From contig ML769465.1 in assembly GCA_009733575.1 (NCBI GenBank), forward strand, positions 168,078 to 232,077: a stretch of 64,000 nucleotides of DNA. The letters run 5' to 3'. Origin of the DNA: Gymnopus androsaceus JB14 (taxonomy: Eukaryota; Basidiomycota; Agaricomycetes; Agaricales; Omphalotaceae). The stretch's first letter is position 1, and each line of letters opens with the position of its first letter. A program made the translations under genes and the position numbers. Below are positions 24,947 to 36,732 of the stretch, in pieces. The notes beneath the pieces were generated by a model. That model was not told where the DNA came from and ran no database searches. It saw nothing but the letters and a program-made list of their open reading frames with translations.

Positions 24947-25889
24947 ATGGACACCCGTACAGAGATACGGCGCCTGGCTTACAACCAGACCAACGAAAAC
25001 GAAGTAAAGATGCAGGAAGATCTCCAAACATCTACAGTACATTTTTTTCTCTCTATCAATTATCATCTCTAACAACCTGCCAGTATTCTGCAAGCAAAGC
25101 GTCTCATCCGAAGAATCTAAGCTATCCGTCAAAGCTCACCTGCAGAACTCTTATTATCAGCTAAGGAACTTGATCTTCCGTGTATCGTTCTTTTCGTTCA
25201 TTCCAGAAACCTTGGACGTGCTGAGCGGCATCGAGGCATGGCGAATAAAACAGAAAAAATAGCGGATCAAGCTTTGGTCTCGGAGGAGTACTGGCCAAAT
25301 TACAAAGTTGACTACCCTAGTGGATTAACAGATGATGACAGGCGCGTTTTGCGGGGATTGTCGATGCTCACAAGGTCGAGAGAAGCTAATTATGTTGAAA
25401 TCACAAAGCAGTATTGTCAATTGGTAAGACCTCGCTTATATTCCAACTCAATCAGTTTATATTTGTAGCACCTTCATAATACATGGACATCTAGCTCTGT
25501 AGAGCAATTCATCAAAATCCTCCGGAAATACTTCCCTTCCCTTGCGCCTGCCACAAACCAAACGAACGTACCCTTTTCTTCAAAGCTCAGCCCGGCTGAA
25601 TTGTCGAGCTTTGCGGAATTGAAGAGGAGCTGGGTTGAGCTTATCCAGCAAATTACAAAGGGTAACTTCGTACAGTAAGTTTCCAGTGAAAGCTTTCTTT
25701 CTGCGCCTCATCTTTCTTCATAGACCCGAAATCCGAGTGCCAACCGAGGTTGAACTCCAAGCAATGACGGAATCATACCTCGTCCATGTTCAGGAGCAGA
25801 ACGACAAGCTGGAGAAATTGTTTGATGCGCCCGGTTATATGTACCGCGTTGGCACGAAGCTGGAGGATGTGGATCTAGATGAAAAGTAG
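24947..25889 (+). pseudogene. Gene X copy 2, frameshifted
   Basis: ATG 24947 (MDTRTEIRRLAYNQ), stop 25887-25889. One base is missing in AAAACAGAAAAAATAG (about 25245-25260) and another in the G-run at about 25360; others follow. The last exon (PEIRVPTEVELQ...) is intact. It shares PTEVEL and EQNDKLEK with the truncated copy at 14438, so those two are closest relatives. Confidence 0.65.
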
Positions 25890-26100
25890 ATGAAGGGGTT
25901 CATGGGAATAAATGGCACCAAACTGGTATGTCCTTCCCATTGAAGCCGCTATTCTGCTCATGCTCTTCCTCTTTAGCTCCTATCAAACAAATCTGCATCT
26001 CCCTGACATCTGAAAGGATCCGCGCGCCAATAGGCCATGCAGGAGACGCGTTAAATATCCTCATCCATCGAGTCCGGCGACTCGGTATCTCCGACAACAC
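25890..26100. repeat. Region Y, truncated at 26100
   Basis: Corresponds to the first ~210 bp of Y, breaking at CCGACAACACAG into ACGCAGTTTCAAACTC, the 3' end of an F-box copy. The remaining Y sequence and the DUF3455 arm are absent from this joint. Confidence 0.6.
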
Positions 26101-27130
26101 AGACGCAGTTTCAAACTCTGAAGAACACTCTTCATCGCCATTTTCTGAGCTTTCCCGAAGCAACATGACTGTGGGGAATACGGACATTATCGCTATCATG
26201 CTCTCGGAGAGGATTTTGCGGTCTCCGTGAGTGTAGAACAGCGGAGGCGAAGAGAAGACATTGTACTTGCAGAGCGTTGCTGCAAACCAGCGACGTCCCT
26301 GAAAAGATCTTGAGAATCCTGGCCAATACGCTGAAGAGTCAACTCTTCGAGGCCCAGGAGATTTACACCGATACCAGTCACATCGCACTCACCGAGTTGT
26401 AAGGATGTTAGCTGCTCTACGGGAAGCTCCAACAACGCTAGAAAAGAAACACTGCAAAATTCTTTCAATTTAACACAACGCAAGTTGGCTGCCTCTAGAA
26501 GTACATCAACTGAAGGAGAAAAATCTAACATGATTTTAACGGTGTCTTCCACACCGAAGTCATTCCTGTCATGAATCTCGCAGTAGACTTCTTCCAATGT
26601 AGGGAATGAAGAGCTTGGTAGATCGTAAAGAGGAAGGTATGATGACGGAGTGCCCATGAAATGTAACGACCGAATGTTGTCACCAAAGTGCAGGATAGTT
26701 TCCTCGCTCCGTGCCGAAATTTACCCGCGACCTTGATTCTTGGATCCGAGCATAGGTTACACAGACGCGCGAAAGGCTGGACGGATGACGAATGATATCA
26801 TGGTCCCGACTCCAAGCTCCGCGCATAGAACTTCCAGCGGAACTCGATAGACAGGCGAGAGGATGTTTAGATATGAAGCAATTTCGACGAATTTTTGCGT
26901 CTTTTTGACGCGTCAACTCGGAAAGGTGAGCCTCGTATTAACACAGAAACTTGACAATACCTTTCCGAGACTCCTCAACTGATTTTCCGTTTCGGATATT
27001 CGGCTTTGAAGGAAGGATATCTCGGTTGGTTCGAGCTACATTGGTCCTTCGATACGAGATCTGACATTGGGAAAGGACCTTCTTGGATAACGTTCGAAGG
27101 AACAACCCAAATTAGAATATCAGAACTCAA
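26101..27130 (-). pseudogene. F-box/LRR-like gene copy, partly open
   Basis: The best-preserved C-terminal part of the F-box gene is the - strand frame 26196-26657: LPSSSFPTLEEVYCEIHDRN, VLLEAANLRCVKLKEFC, LTSLQLGECDVTGIGVNLLG, LEELTLQRIGQDSQ. These are leucine-rich-type repeats. Upstream the SRVC and PPEVLC-type F-box pieces (26750-26900) and the coiled coil (26930-27100) lie in other frames. This may be a frameshifted but otherwise complete gene; the intron structure is not clear enough to decide. Confidence 0.5.
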
Positions 27131-27184
27131 CTCAACGCCCGGGACTAGCGAGGGCTAACGTTACCGTGGTTCCAAAAGAACATA

Positions 27185-28445
27185 CGATTATCACTGTAAT
27201 ATTATCAGCTATGTTTGAAGTGACATGAAGGACAAGGGTCATTGGAGGCAGGTTTACTTTATTACACGGCCTAGCAATGTAGCATGTCTCTTTAATTCAA
27301 TTTAGCGCCAATCTTTAAGTGTGTTGCAAGCTATTTCCCTCCCCGCTCTGCTTCTCACCTTTTATGTGATTCCCAATAGCATGAAACAGTTCTGATCTTA
27401 AAACAAAGTTTTTCGCTGCCAGAGAAATTTGTACATCCTCAAGAGTTCTAACTCACCATATTGATCTGTCCAGCGTAATTATTCAGACTGTGACGTTCCT
27501 CAAGGGCCTATTTTTCCTTGCACTTATCCTATGCATATGAAAAACATAACTTGAATCCGGGAAATAATGGGGTCTATTTTCAAGCCTTTGTGCCTTCCAT
27601 AAATTCCAGTGCCAGTGCAATTGTATCTGAAGCCAAGTGCGATATATGAGTCTTTGAAAGAACATAAACATAGACTCGCATGGCATCTGGCGAAACGACG
27701 CTTTGACCTTCCTTTTCTGTAAGTACATTGAGCTATCAAACTTCACAAGCGTGCATGCGCATTTCTACGTAGATTCTTAAGCCTTTTATTAATACTGGAT
27801 ACCAAGAAGACAACAGCTTCACCGATAGAGGAAGACTAAGATTCGATAATACCAGCCGGGTAAAAAAGACGATGCTGCAAAATATTGAAGTTGGCGACAG
27901 TGATTGAAAGAAAGAGTAACTTTACTAATCGTGGCAATATTATATACTATATACTTCCGCAATTTTACGCTCTAGACCAGGATTTGAAGCTCTAGAACAT
28001 CCAAGAAACAGAAACTTCATGTGTCATGGCAATTGCAGCACTTTGGAAGATGGAAAACCGGGGAAAGATGAAATAAACTTCGTTCGAGTCTGCAAATCTG
28101 CGTGAATCAATCAATCAAGAATCAATTCAGAGTTCGGGCTCAGTGCCAACGCGTAAGTAGAACGCGAAAGACGCGTCAAACGACAGAAAGCAAAGGATCT
28201 TTGACAATGATATAAAGAGATATCAATGTTGACGCGTCGTGTCCAATTAGCAACAGCACTAGCGATTAGAAATCAGCATACTAGAACATATCGTCACTCC
28301 AGATTTTAAGCCAAAACATTGTCCAGAGACATCCAAACACAAACCAGTATGGCACAGTATTGGTACGTATATAGCAAAGTATCATTAGATGGTACCACTT
28401 CAAAAAAGCAACAACTCGACTTGGACAATGTCTTTAAGCAAACTC
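27185..28445. repeat. Non-coding spacer, copy 3 of 3
   Basis: Counterpart of 6934-8107, with a short extra insert near 27335-27372 (CCCTCCCCGCTCTGCTTCTC...) absent from the other two copies. No gene is supported. Confidence 0.55.
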
Positions 28446-29283
28446 TCACCGCACATTATCCTCATCCCAAAGGAGGACTCTGCAGCTAGCCAATGCTCTC
28501 CACCGATCAGTCCACTCAAGGAACTGACAGACTTTGTAGTCCTGCGAAGCGACAATGGGAGCGATTGCCATCCAGCAATTGTACTCCTCAGTGGAAACAT
28601 CCGCTGGCTTCCACATGATTTTAGGACCATAGACTTTGGAGTATGGCGAAGGTGGGTTGTGGCCACATATCGTAACATAGTCTCCCAGGATTTTGCGTGC
28701 CTCATCTGTCAATGGGTGAAGCATTTCGGAAAGGAAGCGACGGCAGATCAAGATGAGAGGCAGACGGAAGGGTCTGGATGCTTGGTCTGCGGGCAGTAGA
28801 CGGTAGGAAGAGCCCGAAGGGATGTTAAGACCTGCTTTCCTGATTAGTGAAGTATTAGAGGGAGACACCGCGCGTGATCTTACCTAGGAGTTCTTGAGAT
28901 TCTGGCATAACACTCACATTCCATGAAGCCTTCTTGGAAAATCTGTATGCATCCTCCCATCGAACCATCATGTCAGTTAGTACTCGCAGTTCGTTTTCGT
29001 CGGGAATTAAGAACGCTTTCTCCTGATCGATAGTCAAAGGTGAACATGCGAATTTGTGCTTTTTCCAGTCTTGTTTTTGGCAGCTTTGGCTCTGTAAGAG
29101 ATAAACACTTTTGAGTAGATGGAGGCAAGAGTGACAAGGAAAACAGCGTACACAATAATGCTGGTATTTGCAGACGGCACAACGACGAATCTCATCCGCT
29201 TCTCCGCCTTCGTCCCAAAGAGGGCAGTCGATATATTCGCATTCATGCAACAAAGGAGGAACAGGGATTTGATTTGAGGCCAT
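28446..29283 (-). CDS. MYND-type zinc-finger protein, copy 3 (apparently intact)
   Basis: Start at 29283, stop TGA at 28446-28448. Exon 1 gives CEYIDCPLWDEGGEADEIRR and CAVCKYQHYC. A 60-bp intron follows, then SQSCQKQDWKKHKFACS and WEDAYRFSKKASWNVSV. A second intron precedes the C-terminal domain, ending LLWDEDNVR. All zinc-ligand Cys/His of the MYND pattern are present and no indel is seen relative to copy 1. Differences such as PSLHECEY to PLLHECEY and SSLTID to SPLTID are conservative. With copy 1 it is probably one of two functional paralogues. Confidence 0.75.
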
Positions 29284-29499
29284 TGTCGTTTTTAAAAAAA
29301 AAGGATCTGATCGTGAGAATGCCTATTTACTCGAACTCCGCACTACCATAATATATATAAATAATATCTAGCTCATAAAACATCCAGCCCTCCGTGAACG
29401 CGTCCATTAGGAGCACCTACATCTAGCCTTCAGTTTGTCTATCGATAAGCATCTTATAAATCGGTTAGCCTACATCCAACCCCATCATCCCAACTCAAC

Positions 29500-32400
29500 T
29501 CAATCCCATCCCATCCTTGCAGCGTACGTTTTAATATTCGACACAAAATTCTCCTCCACCTCGTGCCCTACCCCGGTAGCCACCTTGAGGATGATCTCAT
29601 TTAGAGGAGTGGATCCAAGAACATCAACATGTTCCGATGTATTTGCACCACCACGGGGCATAGACGGGACTGGACGATGGGGAAGCTGGATAGGTAGTAC
29701 GTGTTAATCGATGACTGTAAAAAGGGAGAGGGGAAACACCCACCTCTACCACGGTAATATTAATTCCTGCAGGATTCCATCTCGGCCTCTTCCACCCCTC
29801 CACGCACATCGCGCCGAGACTTAGGAGACTAACCGTCCCATCGCCTTCGCCCAGCTTGACGCCATTGCGGATCTATGAAAATCATCAGGCGCTGTTCGTT
29901 GGTCATCTCAGGCTCACCTGTGGAGTACCGCTCTCATCCGTATAGTCTGCATCAATCCAGCTTTTCCTCAACAACGGCATATCTAGTGGCGTTCGTGGGG
30001 TTATACCAGAGCAAGGTCCAGTTTGATTAGAGCTTGGATCGGGGTCGGTGCAACGGGGTGTTACGCCGTCTGCAGCAGATTCGTCGTGTTCGTAATCGCC
30101 GTGGGCGTACCAGTATGAGCGCTATGTGAATAACCGTCAGTGAATAGAGAGAGAGCTTGGTTAAAGGAAGGTCGCACTTCAGTCTCCTTCCCATGTCCAT
30201 AGACACAGAACATCTTCATCGAAGGAGCGTTCGGTAATCTGTTGTGAAGATGGTACGATACGATCAGTTTCAACTCTGAACTTGTCTAAAACACACACAG
30301 AAACTACGCACTGAACCTCGAGTGGGTTAGTCCACTTTCTATGATCCAAATTGTTCCGCTTCAAAGCCTCCTCATCCCTCTCGATTCCAAAGGAATAATT
30401 TGTGTCCATCATTTTCTGTAGAAAATAAACTTCATCAGCCGCTGTATACCGAATCACAACAACCTTACCTGAAAAGTCGACGGGGGTATGCTCCAAAATC
30501 CACTGTCCCGCCGTCTCAGCAGTCATATTCCCTACCTTCTCCCCAGTACTATCCTCGCCCTCATTTTCGGCCAACTTGAGCTCCACGTCCTCCTTCCCTC
30601 CATCCGCACCAGGAATAGAAACATGTACAGTCACAGGAGTTTGCCTGAACGCTATGAACTCTCCATGGGTGTGACTAACGCGCTGCTGACGCCGCCGTTT
30701 CGTGGTTGTGGTCGTGTTGTCGTTTGGATTCGTAATGTTATTTGCGTGTAACGTGCGCTCCAAGTCTTCTTCACGTTCATGATCAACGTCGTCAGTGGTT
30801 TCTTCATCGATATCAACAATCAATAAGGTCGTCGGGTGCAAAAGTAGAGTTGCCCCAGATTGCGTTACCGCCCTGTGGTTAAGAATAAGAAATCGATGAT
30901 AGAGAAACGGAACCAGCCCTTAGCATACCTTGATCCACATACTCGCACTCCCTGCCCCAACTCAAAAACAGTTTGCGACGTTCAGCGCGGGAGAAGAAGC
31001 GCTCCAAGACTAGATAATTAGATGGCATTTAACCCACTGATTCGAGCCCCCAAGAACAAAGGCACCGTACCATAGGATCCTGCAGGATTCAATTGTACCG
31101 TATTCTCATTTCTCCGGACAAGAATGCTGACATAGCTTTAGCCTAGGAACATTCAAAAAAAAAATAGCGCAAAATCAAAACGAAAGATCACTAGCAGGAC
31201 GATGACATGGAAATTTACTTACGACACCCTGCAGGGGAAAAGAGACAAAGAATTCAGCGATTTTAGGCCTACGCAATTCAAATAAAAGATGGGTTGAAGG
31301 ATCCGAGGATCCCAGAACCGATAACGGAGAATGGAGCCTACATACTAAGATAATCACATACTTACCAGATGTGTCCCACCAATCGAGATGTACGCTTCGA
31401 TATGGTTCTGTGAAAAGATAACTAAATAAATCTGCATTGAGAATGCGACACTAGGACTAACCTCAACCCAATCAGGTCCCTCCGCCGCCGTGTTCCGGGG
31501 ATTTCTACCCATTTAGACTGTGTGCGTAGAAGGAGCCATGAGTACCCTTTCAAAAAAAGACTCAAGAACAACAGGACAGTCAAACTACACAAATACTAAC
31601 ATCATATACGTTCAACGGGGATAAGTGAGTGAGCGTTCAGCAATGATGGGTTGATTTGTACCAGAAATACCTATATGAAAAGAGATGGTCAGAAGACGAA
31701 TGAGGGTAGAGTAGGGGTTACCACACACGGTTGCCACCCATCGAATCTATAAGAGAGAAGAGGGTTAACAAGGAGTTAGAGAAGAGCATCGGATCAGCAC
31801 ACACGAGCAGCCACTACGTCTTTTTCTTTTGTCGTCTCCCTACAGAAATAGATGAATATCAAACCAGAGAAAGAACATCAAAACCCAAACTTACTTGAAC
31901 CCTTCTATCGTACTCTTCAACTTTGAAAAAATACCGTCCTCTCTTCCAAAATTCCAATATGATAGCCTCCCAATCGTATGGCGCGAGTTAAAGGTTGTTA
32001 GTGTCGTAGTTTACTACCGCCAAGTTCTCGACGATTTTGGACCAAATCCAGTATCCTTGAATGAAGGTACTGGCGGGCATCGATACCCTCTGCCGCACGT
32101 ATCTTGGCGTCGGGAGGGTCGAGGCCTGTGACAGGATCGAGCATCATAGCTGCTATCCATCGTCTCGATTAAAGTAACTTGGGAGAGGCATGTTCAGACC
32201 TCCAAAAGCTTTTCGCGGAAGAAAGGACGATATTCTGGGGAAGTAGACCATGATTCCAGACCCTGTGGATGACGATGAAAACGAGACAAGAATAAAAACG
32301 GAGGAATTGAACGGACAGTAGATATCACGCCAGGAAATCAAAACCACGGGATATTCAGCAGTAACCCCTTGCCTTCATGTTCTCCAAACTTGAAACTCCC

Positions 32401-32924
32401 TTCCATCGCGAATTAAGCTTCAAATCTCAGGGATATTGACTTCGAACTCTGTTCCACTCGGTCTCTAGGCGAGAAAAGTCGAAATCCGGAAGTTGAGGAA
32501 GGGTGATGTCGTATTGGTCCATTAGAAGCATTAATTGGGCATGCATTTCTTTGAATATCAAGGGCTGGACAAAGGCAAATGCGAGGAGAGTGCCGATGGA
32601 CAACGATTAAATAAGGGTGGTGTGCAACCATAATGTACGCACCAAAGACACCAAGGGGAAAGAGGAATCTGCGAGTAACAAATAACTGAGCGGGACTAGA
32701 GAACTATTTAGAATATTAAATAACAAAAAAAAAGCAAGCACTTGCCTGTTTCCGCTTTAGTTTATTCACTTCTTTCTGCAACAACTGCTTCGTTTTCCAT
32801 AGTTCGACGGTCGAGTCACCCATTTCCTCCGGGCTGGAGAATTCGGAGTGGAGGATCCTGAATCAGAATCTCTGTCATCATGTTTGATTTTGAGAGTTTC
32901 CTTCAGTCGACGTCTTAATGACAT
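29500..32924 (-). pseudogene. PDAT copy 3, nonsense-mutated
   Basis: Same exon order as copy 1, start 32924, stop 29500. It carries the same TAA in place of the Tyr codon of LYLAPYDW (plus-strand TTA, 31987-31989) as copy 2, and additional indels (31930-32200, 32350-32420, 32600-32700). The C-terminal half (29500-30850) is well preserved: THGEFIAFRQTPVTV, NMTAETAGQWILEHTP, NYSFGIERDEEALKRNN and CVYGHGKETE are all open. A full-length enzyme is not expected; a truncated product would lack the GxSxG nucleophile region. Confidence 0.75.
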
Positions 32925-33029
32925 CGTAGGATTAGGAATAGGAGGAGGCGCGGTGAAGCAAGCGTGACGTGATGATTCAATTTCAGTGCCATTGCTCATC
33001 GACACGCACTCCTGCGCTTTGTTCTCAAA

Positions 33030-33983
33030 ATGGACGCCCGTACAGAGATACGGCGCCTGCTTACAACCAGACCAACGAAAACGAAGCAAAGATGCAGGAA
33101 GATCTCCAAAACATCTACAGTACATTTTTTTCTCTTTTATCAATTATCATCTCTAACAACCTGCCAGTATTCTGCAAGCAAGCGTCTCATCCGAAGAATC
33201 CAAGCTATCCGTCAAAGCTCCACCTGCAGAACTCCTTATTATCACGCTAAGGAAACTTGATCTCCCGTCTATCGTCCTTTTTCGTTCATTTCCAGAAACC
33301 TTGGACGTGTTGAGCGGCATCGAGGCATGGCGAATAAAACAGGAAAAAATAGCGGATCAAGCTTTGGTCTCGGAGGAGTACTGGCCAAACTACAAAGTTG
33401 ACTACCCTAGTGGATTAACAGATGATGACAGCGCGTTTTGCGGGGATTGTCGACGCTCACAAGGTCGAGAGAGCTAATTATGTTGAAATCACAAAGCAGT
33501 ATTGTCAATTGGTAAGACCTCGGTTAATATATCCAACTCAATCTTATATTTTGCAGCACCTTCAATAATAACATGGACGATCTAGCTCTGTAGAGCAATT
33601 CATCAAAATCCTCCGGAAATACTCCCTTCCCTGCGCCTGCCACAAACCCAAAGCGAACCGTATCCTTTTCTTCAAAGCTTCACCCCGGCTGAAATTGTTC
33701 GAGCTTTGCGGAAATTGAAAAGGAGCTGGTTGAGCTTATCCAGCAAATTACAAAGGGTAACTTCGTACAGTAAGTTTCCAACGAAACCTTTCTTCCGCGC
33801 CTCATCTTTCTTCATAGACCCGAAATCCGAGTGCCAATCGAGGTTGAACTCCAAGCAATGACGGAATCATACCTCGTCCATGTTCAGGAGCAGAACGACA
33901 AGCTGGAGAAATTGTTTGACGCGCCCGGTTATATGTACAGCGTTGGCACGAAGCTGGAGGATGTGGATCTAGATGAAAAGTAG
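33030..33983 (+). pseudogene. Gene X copy 3, frameshifted
   Basis: ATG 33030 (MDARTEIRR), stop 33981-33983. It has lost one base in GCGCCTGCTTACAAC (exon 1), one in GATGACAGCGCG, and more near 33550-33730. The last exon (PEIRVPIEVELQ...EQNDKLEK) is open but has Ser for Arg (MYSVGTKLED). It resembles copy 1 at the PIEVEL position and copies 2 and the truncated one at EQND. Confidence 0.65.
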
Positions 33984-34318
33984 ATGAAGGGGTTCATGGG
34001 AATAAATGGCACCAAACTGTATGTCCTTCCATTGAAGCCGCTATTCTGCTCATCTCTTCTCCTACTTCTCCATCAAACAAAATCTGCATCTCCCTGACAT
34101 CTGAAAGGATCCGCGGCCCATAGGCCATGCAGGAGACGCGTTAGATATCCTCTCCATCGAGTCCGACGACTTGGTACTTCCGACAACACAGCATCTGCCG
34201 AAGTCAATATGGTGGATTGCAGTTGCTCGACGGAGAATGGAAGTCCATGTCGCTGAAGCGCGTTCCGTGAGAGGAGGACTACGTCCGAGTCTGACATGCG
34301 TTCAAATTCCTTTGCCCT
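33984..34318. repeat. Region Y, copy near right edge of the duplication
   Basis: Counterpart of 13627-13968 with several indels. It ends at CCCTAAAGATCATG, joining the third DUF3455 arm. Not a supported gene. Confidence 0.5.
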
Positions 34319-34512
34319 AAAGATCATGTCACCAAACGATACTGATAAATGGCATATATAAAGGATAACGTATGTCTTTTGGCAAAGAAAACAAAAGCCT
34401 AGCGCTAACATTTGAACGAAGATTCAATGTTTAAGATGTGTACTTCCATGCAAAAAGAGCGAGCTCGTATAGAACTTTCGCAAAGAAGGAAGCAAAGCAG
34501 AGAACTCTTCCT

Positions 34513-35457
34513 AGAACGAGCCACCAGTGAGCCTGCAGCAAAGTGATTGAGTTCGAACGTTCAAACTTCGAAAAAATAACTTACAGTCAGGCGGGTAATT
34601 GACAAATATTTCCGCCGATCCAGGGTATACACTAGATGTAGCGATGAGATTGATCAGAAAAGGATTAAATGCTCCGTAGAGCTGCATACGATGCTGGAGT
34701 GACCGCCTTGAGTATCTATACGGTAATCTCATTGGCAAGAGCACCCGTAATTGGTCAAGTAAAGCCAATCGATGTTGGACGCAGTATCTGAGGAGCCGTG
34801 ACATCATCATCTTGGATCCAACTACAAAAGCTGCAGGGTTTCCGGAGAAAGCATTCGACGTGAAGTCCCATTTGGGGCATCAATCCTGTGCCAGTTACAG
34901 GGTTGGTGCGAGGTTTTTTTTTTTATGTTTGCCAGAGTGGATTCAGAAGGGGAGGTAATAACACGCCGCAGCAAGATGACTTGCCTCAGATTCCAAAAAA
35001 AGTCCGAGGTGAGGCACTCGCGTTCCAAGCTCTAAGGAAGGGAAAGAAGAATCGGTAAAGGCTGACGTGCCATACAAGCACGAAGCATCGAACAATTCGG
35101 CAAGTGCGCCTATACGTTTCTGAGAAAAGGATGAATGAAAACTCCTTTTGTCTCCCGTTTATAATAGTGTTGGCTCCACAGTTAAGTCCCGTGGATTCAC
35201 CAGGTGTAGTTTGGTACCACCCCAGACCGATGACGTAGGTGCAAATGACGGAGTAGGTAAAGTGGAAGCCCGTTAAGAACAATCTCAGCAGAAAATACAC
35301 ACGAGAACTCGACAGCTTTTTATCACTCCTAAGGGGATCAAGTGAGAAAGCGATGGAATAAGGATAGGACGAAAACATACCTGGCGAAGTGGTTGCAGCC
35401 GCAGATGCGTGAAGCAAGAGGGCAACCCGAAACAATGGATTTGAGCATAAGAGACAT
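34513..35457 (-). pseudogene. DUF3455 gene copy 3, multiply frameshifted
   Basis: Starts at 35457 (MSLMLKSIVSV) and ends near 34513. All four intron positions are recognisable, but more than ten single-base indels interrupt the exons. A 10-T run at about 34916-34925 replaces the HYFVTNP coding segment, and A-runs sit near 34997-35002. The homology with copies 1 and 2 stops at about 35480, giving the right-hand boundary of the whole duplication zone. Confidence 0.7.
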
Positions 35458-35839
35458 TGAAAGCGAGGAATAAATGAGGGTGAAATTTGCGTTCTTTCAC
35501 GGTGGTGTTTGGATGATGATTCTGGATTACTAGGTACCTGTGCAATGGATATTTAGACTTTTCGACGAGTTGGACATTGTATACTTATTACTGAAGGATG
35601 AATTTTGAATGTAACATTGGGGTAACTGGGTAATCTGTACCTGTACTGTAGTATCTTCAGATTGGAAACCAATAGCGGATATGGTTATCGTTCCTGTGAT
35701 GAAATCAGGATTAGAAGACAATTAGAAGAATCCAATTCTAGCGAGGCAACGCTTTGACCGCATAAATTTAGGCCGAGCAAATCCTTCTTTGCTACCCAAC
35801 TGCGCCTTCTTTTCTGGACCGTTCTCACTAATTACACGA
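35458..35839. other. Short intergenic stretch after the duplication zone
   Basis: Unique sequence begins at about 35485. Small - strand frames (35530-35721) have no family. I see nothing else in it. Confidence 0.4.
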
Positions 35840-36130
35840 GAGGCATATGAGGTCCGACCCTCCGGGTCGACGTGCCAAAAGGATGCCAAACCTGTCAAGA
35901 TCGCTTTCTATCGAAACGTCCTCTCGCCCCAGTCGTCGAGTTTCAGAGATTCTCAGTGAAATCTTGATTTTTTTTCATGTCTTCCGAAACATGGAGATCG
36001 GTACTTCAAGCTCGATATCATTCCATCCTTTCCAGCGTGGGCATTGCGAGGAGAAAGGCTGCGCATGCTATTCCCCGCCTCTGGTCCTACGCATTAAACA
36101 AGGCACCTGGGACTTGAACTCAGGTTTTCA
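35840..36130 (+). pseudogene. F-box family remnant
   Basis: Across two frames the + strand reads like a decayed F-box start: SRPSRRVSEILSEILIFF (35920-35975; compare the ILSP.RR.PPEIL.EIF pattern), then in another frame ARRKAAHAIPRLWSYAL (36045-36100; compare the family's A..TPRLW segment). Stops and a T-run at 35967-35974 disrupt it. No upstream coiled coil is complete. The fragment is unrelated in detail to the F-box copies in the duplication zone. Confidence 0.4.
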
Positions 36131-36198
36131 GACGGCGATCCCGAAGACCACAACTTGAAGTCTTGAACAGCATTGCTCTAATCCTTCTGATCCATATT

Positions 36199-36732
36199 CT
36201 ACTCTTTTCCGCCCATCTTCCTTCCAACCCACTCTCCTACCTCCCCTACAACAGTTCCCACATGCTTATCCGCCTCCCCAACCCAAACAAAGGCCTTCTC
36301 CAATTGCTCATTCCAACTAGCCTGCACCATCGACACAAATGGACGAGTTGCAATTCGCGATGCCGCTGGTGAAGGGTAGGTATCAATCCATGCTGGGGTA
36401 GAGGAATGAAGGAGGAGGGTCGACTGGATGTGGAGGCTGAAATAGCATAGAACGGGCCAAAATGTTAGCTTCGGTTGACAGACATGCGGCCAGCAAATGC
36501 TTACTCGGTTGAGAGCTGCCGCGTTCTGGACAGGCAGGCAGTTCACAGTTCAGCGAAGAGCAAAGTGAATAGAGAAATATTGGACGATGGACTCACCTAG
36601 CTTGAATGAGGTTTGAAAATCCGTAATAAACCTAGGTTAAAGCTCAGTGAATCGAAAAATTCTACTGCAACGCAGAAAACTGACTCCTCCAGCGACCAGC
36701 GCGCCCGAAACTGGGCCTAGCAGAAATGACAT
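36199..36732 (-). CDS. MICOS complex subunit MIC12-like protein
   Basis: Four exons give a protein of about 120 aa. Start 36732: MSFLLGPVSGALVAGG, then (after a GTCAGT intron) VYYGFSNLIQAR. A GTGAGT intron near 36598 joins to TRQLSTD, and a GTAAGC intron near 36500 to LHIQSTLLLHSSTPAWIDTY. The remainder is PSPAASRIATRPFVSMVQ, SWNEQLEKAFVWVGEADKHV and the C-terminal GEVGEWVGRKMGGKE, stop 36199. A Gly-rich N-terminal membrane helix with YYGFSNLI, followed by RI..RPF and a W.N..LE amphipathic tail, is the layout of fungal MIC12 (AIM5/FMP51). That is an inner-mitochondrial-membrane subunit that links MIC60 and MIC10 at cristae junctions. The match is by pattern memory and the protein is short, so the assignment is moderately confident. 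Confidence 0.65.

Noticed and set aside
22275..25468. Many short frames in blocks 2 and 3 as separate small genes
   Set aside because: They are pieces of PDAT and gene X broken by 1-base indels, and align end to end with the intact copies.
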